From assembly GCA_021815525.1 (NCBI GenBank), contig JAKAGN010000082.1, positions 1 to 9,151 of the forward strand: a DNA stretch of 9,151 bases, written 5' to 3'. Origin of the DNA: Deltaproteobacteria bacterium (GTDB lineage Bacteria > Desulfobacterota > Desulfobacteria > Desulfobacterales > Desulfatibacillaceae). The position numbers were made by a program, and so were the translations under genes. The notes below the pieces were generated by a model that saw only the letters and a list, made by a program, of their open reading frames with translations, searched no databases and was not told the DNA's origin. This document shows, piece after piece, positions 4,918-9,151 of the stretch (position 1 is its first letter; each line of letters begins with the position of its first letter).

Positions 4918-7368
4918 TCAGAGCTTTTTTTTGTAGAGCCTAAGGCTGTTTACGACCACCGAGATGCTGGAAAAGGCCATGGCCCCGGCGGCGAGTATCG
5001 GATGGAGCCGCGCCAGGAAAGGCGGCGCGCCCGGAACCAGGGAAAGTATCCCCGCCGCCACCGGGATCAGGACCACGTTGTAGCCGAAGGCCCATGCGAG
5101 GTTCATCCGGATGGTGCGCATGGCGGCCCTGGAGAGCCGCACGGCGGACGCCACGGCAAGGAGGCGGCCGGAGGCCAGGACCGCGTCGGCGCTTTCCACC
5201 GCCACGTCCGTGCCGCCTCCGATGGCCACGCCAAGGTCGGCCTGCGCCAGCGCCGGCGCGTCGTTGATACCGTCGCCCACCATCACCACCCGGCGGCCCT
5301 CCTCCATGAGCCCCTTCACCACCGCCGCCTTCTCCTCGGGCTTGACCTCGCTTTTCACCTCCGGAATTCCCAAGCTCCCGGCCACGGCCTCCGCGGTCAG
5401 CCGGTTGTCGCCGGTGAGCAAAACCACCCGAAGCCCCATGCCGGAAAGGGCCGCCACGGCCTCGGCCGCGTCATCCTTTACGGTGTCCGCCACGGCGATG
5501 AGACCCCAGGGCAGGCCGTTTTTCGCCACGGCCATCACGGTCTTGCCCTGGCCCGCGATTCTGTCCACCATCTCGTAGGCGGTGGCAAGCGCCACGCCCT
5601 CGGCCGCCACCCAGGAGGGCTTCCCCACCAGGATCCGATCCCCTGAAACAGTTGCCGTTACGCCGTCTCCGCCCTTTGCCTTGAATTCCGACGGCTCCGA
5701 AAGGGCGAGGTCCCGGGCCCGGGCCTCGGCCACCACCGCGCGGCCCAGGGGGTGCTCGGAGCCAAGCTCGGCCGACGCGGCAAGCGCCAGAAGCTCGGCT
5801 TCGCTTTCGCACAGGGGGCCGAAGGGGAGGACATCCGTAACCGAGGGCTTGCCGCGGGTAAGGGTGCCGGTCTTATCGAAGACCACGGTGTCGGCTTTTT
5901 CGGCTATCTGGAGGGCCTCGGCGTTCTTGAAGAGTATCCCCGCCCGCGCGCCGCGGCCGACCCCCGCCATGACGGCTGTGGGGGTGGCGAGCCCCAGGGC
6001 GCAGGGGCAGGCGATGACGAGAACCGCGACGAGCCGGATCATGGCGGCAACGGGGTCGCCGGAAAAAATCCACCACAGGGCGAAGGTTAGGGCCGCCGTG
6101 GCCATGACCGCCGGCACGAACACGGCCGCCACGCGGTCCGCCAGGGCCTGGATGGGGGCCTTGCCGCCCTGGGCCGCGCGCACCATCTCGATGATGCGGG
6201 CAAGCGCCGTGTCCGCGCCCACCCGCTCGGCCCGGAAGCGGAAGTAGCCCGAAACGGCCAGCGTCCCGGCCGCCACCCGGTCGCCCTCGGCCTTGTCCGC
6301 AGGGATGGGCTCGCCCGTCAGCATGGACTCGTCCACGGCGGAGGCCCCGGAGATCAGCACGCCGTCAACCGGCACCCGCTCGCCCGGCCGCACGGCGATG
6401 ATGTCCCCAGCCGCGACGCCGGACAGGGGCGCTTCCTCCTCGCTGCCGTCCGGAAGCACCCGGCGGGCGGTTTCGGGGGCAAGGGAGAGAAGGGCGCGTA
6501 TGGCCGCGCCGGTCCTTCCCTTTGTGCGGGCCTCCAGCATCTTTCCGAGCTTTATCAGGGTGATGATGACGGCGGAGGTCTCGAAGTAGACGTGGTGGCC
6601 CAGAACCGGGAAGAAGAGGACCAGGAGCGAGTAAAAGTAGGCCACCGACGAGCCCAGGGCCACCAGGACGTCCATGTTGGCCGCGCCGTTCCGGAGGCTT
6701 TTTACTCCGCCCGTGTAGTAGCCCCAGCCGGTGTAGAACTGGACGGGCGTGGCAAGCGCCAGGAAGAGGAAGTTGACCCAGGCCGCGTGGGACCAGGGGC
6801 CCGTGAGGTTGAAGTCCCGCGCCATGGAAAGAAGGAAGAGGGGAAGCGCGAAAAGCGCGCCCGCCGCGAACTGCACGGTCTGGGAGCGTATCTCCGCGGC
6901 CCGGGCCGCGGTCTCGGCGTCCTCGGCGTCCTCGCCCTCCCTTGGGAGCACCGCGTCGTAGCCGGCCTTCCTCACGGCCGCCGCGATCTCGTTCAGATCC
7001 GTCACGGTGGGTAGATACTCCACGGCAAGGCGCTCGGCCGCGAAGTTGACCGTGGCGGAAAGCACGCCCGGCACCTTGCGGGAAACGGCCCGCTCGATGT
7101 TTTTCGCGCAGTTGGCGCAGGTCATGCCGGTCACGGGTATCTCGCGCCTCACCGTGACGAGCCGGTAGCCGGCCTTCTCCACCCGCTCCGCCACGCCGGA
7201 AAGCGTCGCCTCCCCGGAAGGGGCGAGCGTGACCTCCAGGGTCTCGGCCGCGAAGTTCACCAGGGCCTCGTCAACCCCCGGAAGCTTTCCCACGGCCCTC
7301 TCGATGTTTTTGGCGCAGTTGGCGCAGGTCATGCCAAGGACCGGCATGACGAACTTCCCCTTTTCCAT
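4918..7368 (-). CDS. copA: Copper-exporting P1B-1-type ATPase CopA
   Basis: An 816-residue inner-membrane P-type ATPase that uses ATP to export Cu(I) (possibly Ag(I)) from the cytoplasm. Two N-terminal heavy-metal-associated domains carry GMTCANC, with Cys15/Cys18 and Cys84/Cys87. Next come eight predicted membrane helices; the actuator TGE at 351-353; CPC at 454-456 in helix 6; the phosphorylation motif DKTGT with Asp498; the nucleotide-domain HP at 539-540; GDGIND at 698-703; YN at 763-764 in helix 7; and MAFSS at 797-801 in helix 8. CPC, YN and MxxSS together are the P1B-1 Cu(I) signature. All catalytic residues are present. AAGGA lies 7 nt before the ATG on the minus strand. The gene is divergent from the rubredoxin-DUF2231 gene across about 170 bp; no copper regulator or chaperone gene is in the window. 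Confidence 0.96.
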   Translation of the reverse strand: MEKGKFVMPVLGMTCANCAKNIERAVGKLPGVDEALVNFAAETLEVTLAPSGEATLSGVAERVEKAGYRLVTVRREIPVTGMTCANCAKNIERAVSRKVPGVLSATVNFAAERLAVEYLPTVTDLNEIAAAVRKAGYDAVLPREGEDAEDAETAARAAEIRSQTVQFAAGALFALPLFLLSMARDFNLTGPWSHAAWVNFLFLALATPVQFYTGWGYYTGGVKSLRNGAANMDVLVALGSSVAYFYSLLVLFFPVLGHHVYFETSAVIITLIKLGKMLEARTKGRTGAAIRALLSLAPETARRVLPDGSEEEAPLSGVAAGDIIAVRPGERVPVDGVLISGASAVDESMLTGEPIPADKAEGDRVAAGTLAVSGYFRFRAERVGADTALARIIEMVRAAQGGKAPIQALADRVAAVFVPAVMATAALTFALWWIFSGDPVAAMIRLVAVLVIACPCALGLATPTAVMAGVGRGARAGILFKNAEALQIAEKADTVVFDKTGTLTRGKPSVTDVLPFGPLCESEAELLALAASAELGSEHPLGRAVVAEARARDLALSEPSEFKAKGGDGVTATVSGDRILVGKPSWVAAEGVALATAYEMVDRIAGQGKTVMAVAKNGLPWGLIAVADTVKDDAAEAVAALSGMGLRVVLLTGDNRLTAEAVAGSLGIPEVKSEVKPEEKAAVVKGLMEEGRRVVMVGDGINDAPALAQADLGVAIGGGTDVAVESADAVLASGRLLAVASAVRLSRAAMRTIRMNLAWAFGYNVVLIPVAAGILSLVPGAPPFLARLHPILAAGAMAFSSISVVVNSLRLYKKKL

Positions 7369-7540
7369 GGCGCGTTCCTTTCCCGGCCCCCGCGTTTTCG
7401 ATGCGTCTCATCCTTCCTCCCTTGAATAAATAATGCTTTGTTGATAAAAAGCAAAGAAACAGGGTTCAAGAAAAGGCCCGCCGCGTTCCGGCCGGGCCTC
7501 CACCCCTTCCCATCCCGCCGTCCCAAGGAGAGTCCCGGTC
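7369..7540. promoter_or_regulatory. Divergent promoter region of copA and the rubredoxin-DUF2231 gene
   Basis: An AT-rich island at about 7421-7460 stands out in GC-rich DNA and must serve both divergent genes. It holds an inverted repeat, TGCTTT (7434-7439) and AAAGCA (7448-7453), with an 8-nt spacer, that could be an operator. On the plus strand, TTGAAT (7422-7427) and TAAAAA (7445-7450) are 17 nt apart and may form a promoter. The minus-strand hexamers are less clear. Ribosome-binding sites lie at 7376-7380 (copA, minus strand) and 7525-7531 (AAGGAGA, plus strand). Confidence 0.45.
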
Positions 7541-8203
7541 ATGAAAAAATGGAAATGCACGGTGTGCGGTTACATCCACGAAGGCCCCGAGCCCCCCGAG
7601 AAGTGCCCGGTATGCGGCGCGGACCGCTCCAAGTTCGTGGAGATTACCGATGAGGAAGCCTCCGCCGGGGCGGCCCCGGCAGCGGCCCCCGAGGGCCCGG
7701 CCCCGGAGCCCGAGACCGACGAGACCGTCATCCTGCCGGCTCCCGGCCCGCGCACCACGTCCCAACAGCTTTTCGACGCGGTGAAATCCCTCATGATGCG
7801 CCACCACGCCCATCCCATCCTTGTCCACATACCGAACGGCGTCATGCCCGTGTCATTCGCGCTGGGTCTTCTTGCGGTGGTTTTCGGAAGCGACCGCATG
7901 AGCACGGCCGTCGAGTTCAACCTTCTCTTTGTGATGCTCTCCATGCCCCTCGTGCTCTTTTCCGGGTATCTCGACTGGAAGGGAAAGTACGGCGGCGCCC
8001 TCACCTCCGTTTTCATGACCAAGATGGCCTGCGGCGCGGCGGTGCTGGTGGGAAGCGCCGTGCTCTACTTCTGGATGCTCAAGAACCACTCGGTGCTCAT
8101 CACCCCTGGAAAATGGATGCCCTTCGTGCTCACCCACCTGGGCGTCCTGGCTGCGGCGGCGGCCGCCGGTTTCTTCGGCGGAAAGCTGGTGTTCCGCGAC
8201 TGA
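7541..8203 (+). CDS. Rubredoxin-domain / DUF2231-like membrane fusion protein
   Basis: A 220-residue fusion. Residues 1-35 form a short rubredoxin-like iron site: CTVCGY (Cys6, Cys9) and CPVCGA (Cys22, Cys25), the compact spacing found at the end of rubrerythrins. An Ala/Pro/Glu-rich flexible linker runs to about residue 87. Then HHAHPILVHIPNG (88-100) begins four hydrophobic helices, at roughly 97-115, 124-142, 158-180 and 193-213, with a conserved-looking GYLDWKGKYGG loop (142-152). The HPxxVHxP entry is the pattern of DUF2231 membrane proteins; His91, His96, His183 and His199 are possible haem or metal ligands, which is inference. The rubredoxin should face the cytoplasm because there is no signal peptide. 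AAGGAGA lies 9 nt before the ATG. An FAD oxidoreductase gene follows after 57 bases and is the natural candidate electron donor. Confidence 0.85.
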   Translation: MKKWKCTVCGYIHEGPEPPEKCPVCGADRSKFVEITDEEASAGAAPAAAPEGPAPEPETDETVILPAPGPRTTSQQLFDAVKSLMMRHHAHPILVHIPNGVMPVSFALGLLAVVFGSDRMSTAVEFNLLFVMLSMPLVLFSGYLDWKGKYGGALTSVFMTKMACGAAVLVGSAVLYFWMLKNHSVLITPGKWMPFVLTHLGVLAAAAAAGFFGGKLVFRD

Positions 8204-8212
8204 GTTCCATCT

Positions 8213-8240
8213 CCGGCCGGCCGGCCTACCGCCCGGCCGG
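8213..8240. repeat. GC-palindrome hairpin in the 57-bp gap between the two plus-strand genes
   Basis: CCGGCCGG at 8213-8220 can pair with CCGGCCGG at 8233-8240. The run at 8213-8226 is itself self-complementary. Lying inside a likely operon, it may set the relative expression or mRNA stability of the two genes; there is no T-tract. Confidence 0.4.
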
Positions 8241-8260
8241 GCGTGCGTGAGGGGGGAGCC

Positions 8261-9151
8261 ATGCCGGAACCGCGACACCTTGTCCTTGTGGGGGGCGGGC
8301 ACGCCCACCTCTCGGCCCTGGCCAGGGCCGGGGAGTTTCTCGCGGCCGGGCACCGGGTGAGCCTCGTCACCCCCTCCGAGCATCAGTACTACTCGGGCAT
8401 GGGCCCCGGGATGCTGGCCGGGATATACCGGCCGGAGCAAATCCGCTTCCCGGTGGGGGACATGGCCAAGGCGCGCGGGGCGGCCTTCAAGCGGGCCTCC
8501 GTGCTGCGGGTGGACGCCGGAAAGCGGCTGCTTTTCCTCGACAGCGGCGAAAGCCTTTCCTACGACGTCCTGTCCGTCAACGTTGGCAGCCTCGTGCCGT
8601 TTAGGGGGATTTCACGCGGGGAGCCCGGCGTCTTTCCGGTAAAGCCCGTGGAGGGGCTCGCCGCGGCCCGGACGCAAGTCCTCAAGATGCTTGAAGACCG
8701 GCCGGATGCCACCTTGCTGGTGGCCGGGGGCGGGCCCGCCGGGATCGAGATCGCCTGCGCGCTGAGGCGTCTTTCCCGCGACGCCGGCCGGAACGCGAAG
8801 GTGATGCTCCTCGCCCGGCCCTCGCTTCTTCCAGCCTTTTCCCCGAAGGTCCGCGGGACGGCTACAAGGGAGCTTTCGCGCAGGGGCGTCGAGGTCGTGG
8901 AGGACGCGGCCGTTTCCACCTTCGCGGACGGGAAGGCCCTCACCTCCGACGGGCGGGTATTTCCGGCCGACGCGCTTTTTCTGGCCTGGGGCGTCGAGCT
9001 CCCCGCTTTTATGCGTGAATCCGGTCTTGCCGTGTCGAAGGCGGGGGCGCTTCTCGTGAACGAGTTTCTCGAAAGCGCGGCGCATCCGGGTATTTTCGGC
9101 GGCGGGGACTGCATCGAGTTCTCGCCCTCGCCCCTGGACAAGGTGGGGGTT
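8261..9151 (+). CDS. FAD-dependent NAD(P)H oxidoreductase, SelD-associated family (3' end outside window)
   Basis: The first 297 codons are open to the window edge. The N-terminal FAD-binding loop is LVLVGGGHAHLSAL (7-20). The motif YYSGMGPGMLAG (43-54) is characteristic of the pyridine-nucleotide oxidoreductase family described as the N-terminal partner of SelD (TIGR03169, from memory). A second dinucleotide fold, LLVAGGGPAGIEIA (152-165), binds NAD(P)H. GIFGGGDCIEF (277-287) is the late FAD-contact motif, with Cys284. It resembles type II NADH dehydrogenases. The ATG at 8261 follows the G-rich run 8249-8258 and matches the family N-terminus. It sits directly downstream of the rubredoxin-DUF2231 gene, so it may reduce that protein's iron site (inference). 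Whether a SelD domain or the usual C-terminal membrane anchor follows cannot be seen. Confidence 0.85.
   Translation, partial: MPEPRHLVLVGGGHAHLSALARAGEFLAAGHRVSLVTPSEHQYYSGMGPGMLAGIYRPEQIRFPVGDMAKARGAAFKRASVLRVDAGKRLLFLDSGESLSYDVLSVNVGSLVPFRGISRGEPGVFPVKPVEGLAAARTQVLKMLEDRPDATLLVAGGGPAGIEIACALRRLSRDAGRNAKVMLLARPSLLPAFSPKVRGTATRELSRRGVEVVEDAAVSTFADGKALTSDGRVFPADALFLAWGVELPAFMRESGLAVSKAGALLVNEFLESAAHPGIFGGGDCIEFSPSPLDKVGV

Noticed and set aside
5582..6247. Plus-strand frames inside copA
   Set aside because: They are antisense to a fully conserved P-type ATPase with every motif intact.
7329..7411. Small minus-strand frame starting at ATG 7409-7411 behind GGGAGGAAGG, overlapping the copA start
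   Set aside because: The Shine-Dalgarno-like match is good, but the frame is out of phase with copA and its product resembles nothing. It could be a leader peptide, but there is no further support.

Overview
The window is GC-rich DNA whose gene content fits an anaerobic deltaproteobacterium (Desulfobacterota, sulfate-reducer-like). This is an inference from an SCP2/SCP-x-type thiolase/acyl-CoA dehydrogenase set, a rubredoxin-type membrane protein, and interspersed palindromic repeats of a kind I associate with that group. No marker gene fixes the taxon.

Bases 1-3164 form a plus-strand lipid or acyl-CoA metabolism block. It holds the 3' end of an SCP2 sterol-carrier protein, an SCP-x-type thiolase, a small unrecognised protein with a TTG start, and an LCAD/IVD-like acyl-CoA dehydrogenase. 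The first two look like a split version of the SCP-x thiolase-SCP2 fusion; the last two are 18 nt apart. A 125-bp imperfect palindrome (1483-1607) lies between the thiolase and the small protein and may be a mobile or REP-like repeat.

Bases 3165-4437 are mostly non-coding. They carry an MSMEG_6728/Pyr_excise-family gene and a tRNA-Arg(CCT) with a recognisable promoter and a strong intrinsic terminator. Two diverged copies of a 46-bp direct repeat (3204-3249, 4022-4067) flank this pair. A 521-bp gene-poor, partly AT-rich stretch follows, ending in a promoter and 5' leader for a short secreted Ala/Pro/Asp/Ser-rich protein (4438-4788). A very strong G-run/C-run hairpin (4821-4871) closes that convergent junction.

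Bases 4918-9151 hold a minus-strand P1B-1 Cu(I)-exporting ATPase (CopA, two metal-binding domains). It is divergent from a plus-strand pair: a rubredoxin domain fused to a DUF2231-like four-helix membrane domain, and an FAD/NAD(P)H oxidoreductase of the family often found fused to SelD, which runs off the window. The pair suggests a short electron-transfer chain from NAD(P)H through FAD and rubredoxin iron to a membrane domain. This is the most promising candidate for an undescribed system, but its function is inferred only.
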